Positions 35,476 to 43,328 of a DNA stretch of 64,000 nt are shown piece after piece. The notes beneath the pieces are model-generated. The model searched no databases and had not been told where the DNA came from. It saw nothing but the letters and a program-made list of their open reading frames with translations. How positions within the stretch are numbered: position 1 is the first letter of the stretch; every line of letters begins with the position of its first letter. The stretch is from JANJUB01 sp031386985 (GTDB taxonomy: Bacteria > Armatimonadota > Fimbriimonadia > Fimbriimonadales > Fimbriimonadaceae), in contig JANNCV010000016.1 in NCBI GenBank assembly GCA_031386985.1, positions 248,001 to 312,000 on the forward strand, read 5' to 3'. The position numbers were made by a program, and so were the translations under genes.

Positions 35476-36599
35476 ATCGCGAAAATTACTTCGATCACGC
35501 CGCCACAACGCCATTGGATTCGCGGGTTCTTACCGCAATGCGTCCTTGGTTAGAGGATGAGTTTGCCAATGCCAATTCGCTACATTCCGCGGGTCTGAAG
35601 GCTCGGTATGCCGTTGAGCGAGCCCGGACACAGGTTGCGAATGCCCTTGGAGTTGCGCCCGAAGAGATCGTTTTTACAAGCGGGGCGACGGAGGCTAACA
35701 ATTGGGTTTGCTCGGCATTTGACAAAGTGATGATAAGCCCGATCGAGCATAGTTCTGTTTGGGAGCGGCTGCGGGTCGGGGGTTTGGCTTTGGAAGACGG
35801 CTCAGCTGATGTTGTTTGTTTGATGGGAGTGAACAATGAGACGGGTGGGCTTTATTGGAGTTCGGTGGCACCGGAAGATTCCCCTCTCCTGGAACGGGAG
35901 GGCTGTGAGCGGAGCGAACAGGGGAGGGGTTTTTCCGGGATGAACTCCGCATACGATTCTGCAAAGCGCCACTGCGACATCACCCAAGCCGTCGGCAAAA
36001 TCCCGATTCCGCTCGGCTTTGATTTTGCCAGCTTTAGCGCCCACAAGTTCTACGGCCCCAAAGGAGTAGGCGCCCTTTACGCGAAAGACGCTCTTTTCCC
36101 GACACCCTTACTTTTCGGCGGGGAGCAGGAGGGTGGGCATCGAGCCGGGACCCTGAATGTTCCGGCCATAGTCGGAATGGGTGTTGCCGCTGAACTCGCG
36201 TCAGAGAATCACGAGAAAGACTTTTTGCACGCCATTGAGCTCAAAGAAATCGTTCTAGACGAGCTAGCAACGGCCCCCGCATGGCAAGTGAATGGGCTCG
36301 GCCCGTTTCCGGGATCATCGGAACTTTCTCCGTTCATACTCAGCCTGAGTTTCTTAGGAATTGAAGGAGAGTCGCTTGTTATAGAGCTTGATCAAGCGGG
36401 GTTTGCCATTTCCAGCGGTGCCGCGTGCAGTTCAAGATCAAACGAACCAAGTCACGTCCTAACCGCACTTGGCGTTCCGTCGGAGTGGCTACGCGGCACG
36501 ATTCGTATCAGTTTTGGACGCGCAAATACGCCGGAATCAACACGAAATCTCGCATCGGCAATCAAGGTAGCCGTTCAAAACTTAAGGAACCTTGCCTGA
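35472..36599 (+). CDS. Cysteine desulfurase (NifS/IscS class) with internal insertion
   Basis: PLP enzyme taking sulfur from cysteine for Fe-S clusters or thiolated tRNA. The TTG start overlaps the preceding stop. The family opening YFDHAATTPLDSRVL, the cofactor region FTSGATEANNW, DFASFSAHKFYGPKGVGALY with the PLP lysine, EGGHRAGTLNVP and the active-cysteine loop SGAACSSRSNEPSHVL are all present. Between NNETGG and ITQAVGKIP, however, there are about 22 more residues than usual, including LLEREGCERSEQGRGF. These come from a palindromic DNA element (35881-35929) inserted in frame. The total is 375 residues. Whether the loop insertion leaves it active cannot be told from the sequence. Confidence 0.92.
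   Translation: MNRENYFDHAATTPLDSRVLTAMRPWLEDEFANANSLHSAGLKARYAVERARTQVANALGVAPEEIVFTSGATEANNWVCSAFDKVMISPIEHSSVWERLRVGGLALEDGSADVVCLMGVNNETGGLYWSSVAPEDSPLLEREGCERSEQGRGFSGMNSAYDSAKRHCDITQAVGKIPIPLGFDFASFSAHKFYGPKGVGALYAKDALFPTPLLFGGEQEGGHRAGTLNVPAIVGMGVAAELASENHEKDFLHAIELKEIVLDELATAPAWQVNGLGPFPGSSELSPFILSLSFLGIEGESLVIELDQAGFAISSGAACSSRSNEPSHVLTALGVPSEWLRGTIRISFGRANTPESTRNLASAIKVAVQNLRNLA
35881..35929. repeat. Palindromic element inside the cysteine desulfurase gene
   Basis: cccctctcc (35881-35889) pairs with ggggagggg (35921-35929) over nine positions including one G-T pair, and the middle forms a further small stem (ctgt 35903-35906 with acag 35918-35921). The encoded residues have no match in the conserved family, and they fall in the loop between two conserved blocks. 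The element has kept the reading frame. Related C-rich/G-rich palindromes stand at about 58354-58391 and 59308-59369. Confidence 0.5.
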
Positions 36600-36700
36600 T
36601 TTAGAACTTTATTAGATGATCAGCCGTCTTTATGTGCGGGGTGGCACGAATCCTGCGAACAAGGCGTATAAGAAATACGTCTCTTTTTTTGCTGTTTCAC

Positions 36701-36729
36701 TTGGCAATTTCAAGAAAGCGTGTTATCCT
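36701..36729 (+). promoter_or_regulatory. Sigma-70-type promoter of rpoD
   Basis: TTGGCA (36701-36706) and TATCCT (36724-36729) are separated by exactly 17 bases, a good match to the housekeeping consensus TTGACA/TATAAT. The start of transcription would be near 36736, giving a 44-nt leader before the GTG of rpoD. Confidence 0.65.
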
Positions 36730-36779
36730 GTATGTAGGATTTTAATTAGACTAGCATTCAAGCTAGCTTAGGAAGGATA

Positions 36780-37940
36780 GTGGAGGGGCCCGTAAATAAT
36801 CAAATGCCGACTGAAAATGCCATCGTAGCGACGCCAAGACGCGGTCGCGCCATAACTGTACGCACGCCAGGTCGCGCTTCGTTTGCCGAAGCGACGACTC
36901 GCCCGATGCTGGAAGATCCAACGGAACCCGCTGAAGACGATCTGTTGGATGGTGATGATCTTGAAGATTTAGAGGATGAGGAGGCGCCTCCGCAGCACGA
37001 CGATTCGGAAGAATTGGAAATGTGGATGCGGCAAACCCGCCGAGCCCACCTTCTGACGCCCGGTCAAGAGGAAGAACTCGCCAAGCGCGTACAAGCTAAG
37101 GATTTGGTTGATAGCGGCAAGATTGTTGAAGCGCTAAAACTACTCAAACGCCAGCACGTTAACTACACTGAGTTTGACGTAGAAATTCTGCGCCGCGAAG
37201 GCCGCGCCGCGAAGCAGCACCTCATTGAATCTAACTTGAGGCTCGTTGTTTCGATTGCGAAGAAGTACAACGCTCGCGGAATCCCGCTGGCTGACCTGAT
37301 TCAAGAAGGCAATCTAGGATTGATCCGTGCCGTTGAAAAGTTCGACTGGCGTAAGGGTTTCCGATTCTCGACGTATGCAACGTGGTGGATTCGTCGTGCG
37401 ATCGCTCGCGCAATCATCAACCAAGGTCGAACCATTCGAATCCCAGTTTACGTTGCCGAGTTGATCAACAAGGTTGTGAAGACGGCTTCGCAACTTCAAC
37501 AAGAGCTTCAGCGTGAACCGACCGAGGAAGAAATATCTGAAAAGGTGGGCCTCTCGATTGATCGCGTGCGCGAAATGATGCGCGTTGCGGTCGAGCCAAT
37601 CTCACTAGAAACTCCCGTCGGTGAAAAGGATAACAGTTCAATCGGGGATTTTGTTCAATCTACGAATATGCCGAGCCCCGGCGACGTAACTTGGACGCTA
37701 ATCCGCCGCGAAGAGATTGATGGCATTCTTGGTCGCTTGACTTCAAGAGAGCGCGATGTAGTTCGCCTTCGCTTTGGTCTGGATGACGGCCGTACCCGAA
37801 CCTTGGAAGAGGTAGGAAGCGAGCTTAACGTAACTCGAGAGCGAGTGCGCCAGATTGAACTTCGTGCGATGAAGAAGCTTCGTCACATCGGAAACGAATT
37901 GGCGGCTCAGGGCTTCACGGTAACGCCAAGCCCAGCGTAA
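36780..37940 (+). CDS. rpoD: RNA polymerase primary sigma factor (sigma-70)
   Basis: Housekeeping sigma factor of 386 residues. The GTG start has ggaagga 2-3 nt upstream. The N-terminus is short and acidic (LEDPTEPAEDDLLDGDDLEDLEDEEAP) in place of a full region 1.1. Then come region 1.2, region 2 with HLIESNLRLVVSIAKKYNARGIPLADLIQEGNLGLIRAVEKFDWRKGFRFSTYATWWIRRAI shortened here to its start HLIESNLRLV and RFSTYATWWIRRAIARAI, region 3 (TEEEISEKVGLSIDRV) and region 4 with the helix-turn-helix RTLEEVGSELNVTRERVRQI. It is followed by a strong terminator and preceded by its own promoter. Confidence 0.95.
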   Translation: MEGPVNNQMPTENAIVATPRRGRAITVRTPGRASFAEATTRPMLEDPTEPAEDDLLDGDDLEDLEDEEAPPQHDDSEELEMWMRQTRRAHLLTPGQEEELAKRVQAKDLVDSGKIVEALKLLKRQHVNYTEFDVEILRREGRAAKQHLIESNLRLVVSIAKKYNARGIPLADLIQEGNLGLIRAVEKFDWRKGFRFSTYATWWIRRAIARAIINQGRTIRIPVYVAELINKVVKTASQLQQELQREPTEEEISEKVGLSIDRVREMMRVAVEPISLETPVGEKDNSSIGDFVQSTNMPSPGDVTWTLIRREEIDGILGRLTSRERDVVRLRFGLDDGRTRTLEEVGSELNVTRERVRQIELRAMKKLRHIGNELAAQGFTVTPSPA

Positions 37941-37973
37941 CTCGTCTAGCGGCCCCCGTGGGTCTTGAATCAG

Positions 37974-38017
37974 AAAAATGACCCCAGCCGTTTTCGACTG
38001 GGGTCATTTTTTATTTT
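37974..38017 (+). terminator. Intrinsic terminator of rpoD
   Basis: A near-perfect hairpin, aaaaatgaccccag (37974-37987) with ctggggtcattttt (37998-38011), loop of ten, followed by an uninterrupted T-rich run. It stands 34 bases after the stop codon. The A-run on the 5' side makes it likely to work in both directions, which would also end transcription of the convergent upp gene. Confidence 0.93.
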
Positions 38018-38068
38018 GGGCTCGCGGTTGCGAGAGGTTCAGCCCCGGCTCCTACGCAGCGGGACTCT

Positions 38069-38689
38069 TCAAAATGTGCCGAAGAGCCGGTCTCCGAAAT
38101 CGCCAAGTCCGGGGAGGATGTACTTTCTCGCATCCAGTTCGCGATCCAGGGCGGCGGTTACGATTCGAACGTCCGGGTGATCGGCGTTTAGCCTTGCCAC
38201 GCCTTCAGGCGCGGCGATCACGCACACCATGACTACTCTTTCCGCTCCGCTCACTTTCATAAACGAAATCGCTTGTGAAGCCGAACCGCCAGTGGCGAGC
38301 ATCGGATCAAGGCATAGTACCAACCGCCCAGCAAGATCGGGCAGCTTGCAGTAGTAGCGATGGGCGATGGCTGTATCGTGGGCTCTTTCCAAGCCGATGT
38401 AACCAACTTTAACATCATCAAAAAGCTCAGTGACCGAATCAAGCATTCCCAAACCCGCTCGCAAGATTGGAACCACCGCCAGCCCTTCAATCAATACCTC
38501 GCATCGCGCGGATTCGAGGGGCGTTTCCACGACGCGATCCGTCGTTCCTAACGCAGTTGTTGCTTCTAGAACAAGTAAGGTCGTGAGTTTGTGACAGAGC
38601 CGACGATAGTGCTCGGGTGGGGTCAACTTATCCCGAAGCTCAGCAACCAGCTGTTTGGCGAGCGGGTGCTCTAGAACATCAACAGCCAC
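38069..38689 (-). CDS. upp: Uracil phosphoribosyltransferase
   Basis: Salvage enzyme converting uracil and PRPP to UMP. The 206 residues match the family. Recognisable are EVLIEGLAVVPILRAGLGM, the PRPP loop LCLDPMLATGGSASQAI and the uracil-binding C-terminal GLGDFGDRLFGTF. The GTG start (38687-38689) has gaggtgat just before it. It follows the SGNH hydrolase gene after 8 nt on the same strand, which suggests cotranscription without an obvious functional link. Confidence 0.96.
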   Translation of the reverse strand: MAVDVLEHPLAKQLVAELRDKLTPPEHYRRLCHKLTTLLVLEATTALGTTDRVVETPLESARCEVLIEGLAVVPILRAGLGMLDSVTELFDDVKVGYIGLERAHDTAIAHRYYCKLPDLAGRLVLCLDPMLATGGSASQAISFMKVSGAERVVMVCVIAAPEGVARLNADHPDVRIVTAALDRELDARKYILPGLGDFGDRLFGTF

Positions 38690-38697
38690 GCATCACC

Positions 38698-39378
38698 TCA
38701 TTTCAGGAGCCCATGGATTAGGGGCATCAAGGCTTTTGTCCAAATCTCGTAGCCAGCTTGGTTCGGGTGTAAGAGGTCAGGCATGAGAAGGGTTTTCATC
38801 GTTCCATCTCGATTCAGATAGAAGCGACCCACATCTTCGCAAAAGACATGCTTACCGTCGTTTAGAGACTGATACCCCTTCGTTGCCTCGGCGCAAGCCA
38901 TTCGCCCAGGATCACTGTTGTTTTCGCCCCTCGGGAAGATGCCAAGAAGCAAGATTTTCGCCTTTGGCAACCCTTTTCGCAATTTAGCAACGATTGCTTT
39001 TACACCTTCGCTGGTCGCGGCGGCATTGCTACTACCGTGACCGATATTGTTGGTTCCAATCATGATGACGATGAGCTTGGGATTGAGGCCCATGAGTTCG
39101 CCATTTTCGAGTCGCCACAAGACGTGCTCAGTTCGATCGCCGCTAAATCCGAAGTTTCCTGGTTTTAGGGGTGCGAGGTGCTTATCCCACATCGCCTTGC
39201 CGCCGCCTTCCCAGCCCTGAGTGATGCTATCGCCCAGGAAGGCAACATCCACAGCGCCAGTCTTCGTAAGTTCGACACAACGCTCGTGGCGTTGCTTCCA
39301 CCAATCCTCGCCAAGGCGGTGAACGGGCGTTGTGGCGACGGTTTGGGACATAGCGAGGGCGATGCTTAGTGCGATCAT
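38698..39378 (-). CDS. Secreted SGNH/GDSL-type lipase-esterase
   Basis: I start it at the ATG complementary to 39376-39378, giving a signal peptide MIALSIALAMSQTVA; the frame is open to 39456 but those residues are not protein-like. The 226-residue enzyme has block I VAFLGDSITQGW with the nucleophile Ser, block III VIMIGTNNIGHG with the oxyanion Asn, and block V DLLHPNQAGYEIW with catalytic Asp and His. This set is that of platelet-activating-factor acetylhydrolase-like SGNH hydrolases. The substrate, probably an acetylated sugar or lipid, is unknown. Confidence 0.9.
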   Translation of the reverse strand: MIALSIALAMSQTVATTPVHRLGEDWWKQRHERCVELTKTGAVDVAFLGDSITQGWEGGGKAMWDKHLAPLKPGNFGFSGDRTEHVLWRLENGELMGLNPKLIVIMIGTNNIGHGSSNAAATSEGVKAIVAKLRKGLPKAKILLLGIFPRGENNSDPGRMACAEATKGYQSLNDGKHVFCEDVGRFYLNRDGTMKTLLMPDLLHPNQAGYEIWTKALMPLIHGLLK

Positions 39379-39464
39379 TGCGGCGGAGTTTACATCATCT
39401 GTCGGCAACCGGCGCTCTTTATGGGCGCGAACAGTGGTGCTATCGAGCGATTGCACTCAGGTTT

Positions 39465-40211
39465 CTACACTTGCCAGCATACAGCGCCTTCACGGGGCGA
39501 ATGCTCGGAGATGAAGATATACATCAGGCCATCCGCGATGTAGTCTATCAATCTTGGGTGAGCCCCATAATCAATTTCGCAAACATAACGCATTAGATTC
39601 CCGTTCGAATCCAGCGGCTGTTCTGGTTCCTGAATCCAGAACGGCGGCCCTCCGAGGCGAACTAACCCAGTTGGATCTGGGTCTGCAAAGTATTCATCGA
39701 ACCACTGTGATCCCTGAAGGTCATAAACCTGGCTCGGCATCAGGTTGTAAACAACAGTTTCACCAATGGTAGGGCCACTACTGCTAGGTGGCCCAAACTC
39801 ATGCACTACCACAGCGACATTGCCGCAGTCATACTCCCAAGTGTCAATGACCGAATCATCCTCGGCGTACGTTCGGGCCATGAATACGCTGGCCGTCATA
39901 CCTTTGATCGGATTGGTGGGTAGCTTCTCAAGCGGGATGCTTGCGATGAAGTCCAATGGCTCGCCGTTAGTTGTGGTTGGCCATTGCTCGGGTCGAAGCC
40001 CGGTAGGAGACCCTCCGACCATTAAGTCGCCAACCCTAGCCTCGCGGTCGGTTGCTATGCCGACAACAACGTCAACCAATGGCGGTGTTGGTCGCTTCGT
40101 GGCTCGCTTAGACTCCTTCTCTTGCAATTTCAAGCTCTTATCCAACAACTTCAGTGCCCGATCAAAGTGAGATTCAGTTTTCTTTTTGCGAAACCAACCG
40201 AAGATGTCCAC
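39465..40211 (-). CDS. DUF1963-like protein
   Basis: I prefer the GTG complementary to 40209-40211, giving the plausible start MDIFGWFRKKKTESHF; the frame also has a start at 40286 overlapping etfA, which would add CVGCRNVYS. The 248-residue protein has a charged helical N-terminus and a C-terminal region like DUF1963/YwqG: LVRLGGPPFWIQEPEQPLDS, LMRYVCEIDYG and GLMYIFISEHS. This family has no known biochemical role. It lies downstream of the etf genes on the same strand. Confidence 0.62.
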   Translation of the reverse strand: MDIFGWFRKKKTESHFDRALKLLDKSLKLQEKESKRATKRPTPPLVDVVVGIATDREARVGDLMVGGSPTGLRPEQWPTTTNGEPLDFIASIPLEKLPTNPIKGMTASVFMARTYAEDDSVIDTWEYDCGNVAVVVHEFGPPSSSGPTIGETVVYNLMPSQVYDLQGSQWFDEYFADPDPTGLVRLGGPPFWIQEPEQPLDSNGNLMRYVCEIDYGAHPRLIDYIADGLMYIFISEHSPREGAVCWQV

Positions 40212-40275
40212 GTCAAGAGAATACACGTTGCGGCATCCGACGCACTGAGTGTGCGGGCCGAGCGCTCGCGCTCCG

Positions 40276-41106
40276 CTATTTGCCAATCAATTCTCGAAAT
40301 GCTGGAATCGCATCGTATAGATCGGCAACCAACCCGAAGTCGGCAAACTCAAAAATAGGAGCATCGCCATCTTTGTTGATCGCTACAATAATTTTCGAGT
40401 CTTTGATTCCCGCCATGTGCTGAGTCGAGCCCGAAATTCCGGCCGCAATATAGAGGTCAGGGGCCACGATTTTGCCTGTTTGGCCAACCTGTAGCTCGTT
40501 CGCCGCGATCCCGCTATCAACCGCCGCCCGCGTTGCCCCCGCAGCACCGCCGAGCGCATCCGCCAGGCCGCCGATAACGGATTCAAAGGTTGCCGCGTCT
40601 TTGAGCGGTCGCCCTCCCGAGACCACAACCTTGGCTTGCGTGAGGTCAGGACGGCCGCCTCCGCGCGAGCTTTGGTTCACGACTACTACCTTTGAAGGTT
40701 GTGCCGTCAAGCTTAGGGTTTGGCCGGGGAGCCCCTCAGAGACAGCAAATCCAGCCGGACGAAAGGTTAAGACAACCGGGCCACCCAAGACCTCAACCGT
40801 CTCTATCATCGTTCCGGCAACAATTGGGCGTTTGAAAACAGTGGAGGACTCGCATGAAAGCACATCCGTAACCATTGCCGCGTCCATCAACCCCGCGACT
40901 CGGGCCATCACATCTTTTGATCGCATGGAGCTAACTGAGGCGATGTGAGAGTAGGGACCCGCCGTCGCGGCTATCGCCTTAGCTAAGCCATCGGCGGGCG
41001 ATTGGTCATTAGTGAGATCGAGAACATCGAAATCCGCCCCGATGGATGCGGAAAATCCCGCTCCTGAGTCGCTCGGAGAAAATGCAACTAGTAGAACTTT
41101 GCTCAT
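40276..41106 (-). CDS. etfA: Electron transfer flavoprotein alpha subunit
   Basis: Alpha subunit of the FAD-containing ETF that accepts electrons from acyl-CoA dehydrogenases. The N-terminal half is short and diverged. The C-terminal FAD-binding domain is clear: VVSGGRPLKDAATFESVIGG, ATRAAVDSGIAANELQVGQTG shortened, and LYIAAGISGSTQHMAGIKDS with the FAD loops, then AINKDGDAPIFEFADFGLVADL. The 276 residues are below the usual 310-320 because the first domain is reduced. It overlaps etfB by ATGA. Confidence 0.93.
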   Translation of the reverse strand: MSKVLLVAFSPSDSGAGFSASIGADFDVLDLTNDQSPADGLAKAIAATAGPYSHIASVSSMRSKDVMARVAGLMDAAMVTDVLSCESSTVFKRPIVAGTMIETVEVLGGPVVLTFRPAGFAVSEGLPGQTLSLTAQPSKVVVVNQSSRGGGRPDLTQAKVVVSGGRPLKDAATFESVIGGLADALGGAAGATRAAVDSGIAANELQVGQTGKIVAPDLYIAAGISGSTQHMAGIKDSKIIVAINKDGDAPIFEFADFGLVADLYDAIPAFRELIGK

Positions 41107-41843
41107 GCCAAAGCTCCCGCAGACTTCAGCAGGGCTACCAGCTCCTCAACCGAGCCGACTCTGCGGCCCGCTGCTCGAGCGGGCGGCGCTTCGATCCTGA
41201 GGGTCCGAGATTTGGGTTGAGACGTTGTTTGGGGGGTGCGCTTTTCGAGCGGCTTGCTTCGGGCCCGAATGATGCCAGGTAGCGCAATATAGCGCGGCTC
41301 GTTCAGCCGCAGATCGGTGGTGATCAAGCAGGGCAGGGGGAGTTGTAGGGTTTCCTCGCCAGTGTCGGTTTCCCTGGTCACGGTCGCATTAGCGGCGCTG
41401 ATTTCAACTTTTGAGGCAAAGGTTGCCTGGGGCCAATCAAGGCGTGAGGCGAGCATTTGGGCAACCTGGTTTGAGTCGAAATCAGTCGCCTGTTTGCCCA
41501 TCAGAATCAGGTCGGGAGCTTCCTGGTTCACGATTGCCTGTAGCTCTTTCGCGATGCCGAGCGAATCGTAAACGGCGTTGGTTTCCACCAGAATCGCCGA
41601 ATCTGCCCCAATTGCGAGGGCTTTTCGGAGTTGCTCTTCGCACTCCGGCCCTCCAATTGAAACCGCTACGATCACAACCGATGCGTCTTTTTCTTTGAGC
41701 CGCACGGCTTCTTCCATCGCGATCTCATCGAAGGGGTTTATCTCGAACTTGACGCCCGAAACATCCATTCCGGAGCCATCGGGCAAGGGTTTGACGCGCG
41801 CATAAGGGTCAACGACCCGCTTAATGGGAACCAGAATTTTCAT
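41103..41843 (-). CDS. etfB: Electron transfer flavoprotein beta subunit
   Basis: Beta subunit of ETF, binding AMP and interacting with dehydrogenases. MKILVPIKRVVDPYARVKP opens the protein, NPFDEIAMEEAVRLKE follows, and the AMP-binding loop QATDFDSNQVAQMLASRLDWP (given here in two overlapping parts: QATDFDSNQVAQ and LASRLDWPQATF) is intact. The 246 residues include a C-terminal tail beyond the recognition loop. It is the first of the etfBA pair and begins 41 nt after the TerC gene on the same strand. The thiolase at 57141 may belong to the same fatty-acid oxidation physiology. Confidence 0.95.
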   Translation of the reverse strand: MKILVPIKRVVDPYARVKPLPDGSGMDVSGVKFEINPFDEIAMEEAVRLKEKDASVVIVAVSIGGPECEEQLRKALAIGADSAILVETNAVYDSLGIAKELQAIVNQEAPDLILMGKQATDFDSNQVAQMLASRLDWPQATFASKVEISAANATVTRETDTGEETLQLPLPCLITTDLRLNEPRYIALPGIIRARSKPLEKRTPQTTSQPKSRTLRIEAPPARAAGRRVGSVEELVALLKSAGALA

Positions 41844-41884
41844 AGCTTGGGCTGAGAGTCAGCCTCAAAATGGTACCCGACAGG

Positions 41885-42655
41885 CTATCCGTGAGGAACG
41901 TCTTCTGCCCCTGGCTCGACCGGATAGTTATGTCGGAGGGCTACGGGAGTTAGCTTAGCCCGAGCCTTGATATTGAATAACTCAACGGCAAGAGAAAAAG
42001 CCATCGCGAAGTAGGTGTACCCCTTCGGAATGTGCTGACCGAACCCATCGGCGATCAAATTCGCGCCAATGAGTAGTAAGAAGGAGAGAGCCAAAACCTT
42101 TATTGTGGGGTGAGCATCCACAAAATCGCTGAGTTTTCCGACGGAGATCAGCATAATCGCGACGGATATGATCACGGCGGTGATCATGATTTCAACTTGT
42201 TCTACCATTCCTACGGCCGTGATGACAGAGTCTATGCTGAACACCAAATCAATCACTAAGATCTGAGCCACCGTTGCGGCCAAAGATGTCATGACCTTGC
42301 CCATGTTGGTCTCGTGCTCCACACCCTCAAGCTTTCCGTGCAATTCTTTTGTTGCTTTCCAGATGAGGAACGCTCCGCCGGCAATCAGGATCAAGTCCTT
42401 TCCAGAGAAGCCGTGACCGAAAGCCTTAAAGACCTCCGCCTTTAAGCCCATGATCACGCCGATAAAAAGGAGAAACAGGATTCGGGTGATAACAGCTAAC
42501 CCCAGTCCCCATTTCCTCGCTTTCGCCTGCTGCTCTTTGGGCAATTTGCCCGCCAAAATCGAAATGAAAACGATATTGTCTATCCCTAAGACAATCTCAA
42601 GGAGCGTAAGCGTTAGTAGGCCGACGAGGGCTTCCGTAGTTAGAAACTGTTGCAT
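41885..42655 (-). CDS. TerC family integral membrane protein
   Basis: Membrane protein of 256 residues with about seven helices. Conserved acidic helices are seen as LTLLEIVLGIDNIVFISILAGKLP near residues 16-39 and VIDLVFSIDSVITAVGMV near 133-150, whose Asp residues in the helices are typical of TerC/Alx/MeeF proteins. These are now linked to metal (manganese) export, usually in service of exported metalloproteins. The gene is a likely member of the long minus-strand run from 46129 to 40276. Confidence 0.95.
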   Translation of the reverse strand: MQQFLTTEALVGLLTLTLLEIVLGIDNIVFISILAGKLPKEQQAKARKWGLGLAVITRILFLLFIGVIMGLKAEVFKAFGHGFSGKDLILIAGGAFLIWKATKELHGKLEGVEHETNMGKVMTSLAATVAQILVIDLVFSIDSVITAVGMVEQVEIMITAVIISVAIMLISVGKLSDFVDAHPTIKVLALSFLLLIGANLIADGFGQHIPKGYTYFAMAFSLAVELFNIKARAKLTPVALRHNYPVEPGAEDVPHG

Positions 42656-42696
42656 TGAACGATATCAATACGGCTCAACGATGCGATACGTGACAC

Positions 42697-43311
42697 TTAA
42701 ACTGAAATTGACTCTTCAAATCGCACTCTTACGGCTTCGCGATAGCTTTCGCCGACTTTTGTCGGGCTGAAATCTAGCACCCATGCGTAAAATCGCTGGC
42801 CCGCAAAGTCAAGCTGAACTCGTTCGCCAATGTGGCAGGGCCTGTTCGTAAAGACGCGAGCTCCAAAGGGTGAAAGGTCGGCCAAATTCGAAGGCTCGCC
42901 TTCGAGCCGAACTTCCTGATTGCTGGGCTTGCGGGGCTCGTTTCGGCGATTTGTTGCGCTCAGGTGCGACGGGATGGTTAAGAGTAGCTCGTGCGAATTC
43001 TCATCTCGGCTGTGAATTAGGGTTTTGAAAAGATAAACGCCCTGCGAAATGGGAGCTTCGATCGTGACGGCTTCCTCTGGTCGTAGCGGCACATAGTGGT
43101 TTCGGCTGAGCGGGCAACTGATTCGCCAAAGGTTGCCCTCGATGGCGAGCAGTTTAGCTCGATACATCCCAGAAGTCGCTCGAATGCGAATCGTTGCACC
43201 TAGTTCGGGTGGAACGGTCTTGGACTTCGGTCGGGTCAGAAAAAAAGCCAAAAAGGCGGAGGCCGAAAAGGCCAAGATCATGAATCCGACTAAAGCCACA
43301 AGATCGTTCAC
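42697..43311 (-). CDS. Membrane-anchored PilZ-like protein
   Basis: 204 residues with one N-terminal helix (ALVGFMILAFSASAFLAFFL). Residues about 35-115 form a barrel like the YcgR N-domain. The C-terminal part has the c-di-GMP-binding pattern of PilZ, an arginine cluster NRRNEPRK followed by LADLSPFGARVF (D.S..G), though the first motif is less perfect than RxxxR. It is likely to respond to cyclic di-GMP at the membrane, which remains to be tested. It lies 17 nt after the TPR protein gene. Confidence 0.75.
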   Translation of the reverse strand: MNDLVALVGFMILAFSASAFLAFFLTRPKSKTVPPELGATIRIRATSGMYRAKLLAIEGNLWRISCPLSRNHYVPLRPEEAVTIEAPISQGVYLFKTLIHSRDENSHELLLTIPSHLSATNRRNEPRKPSNQEVRLEGEPSNLADLSPFGARVFTNRPCHIGERVQLDFAGQRFYAWVLDFSPTKVGESYREAVRVRFEESISV

Positions 43312-43328
43312 ACTGGCTTAGTCTGCAA

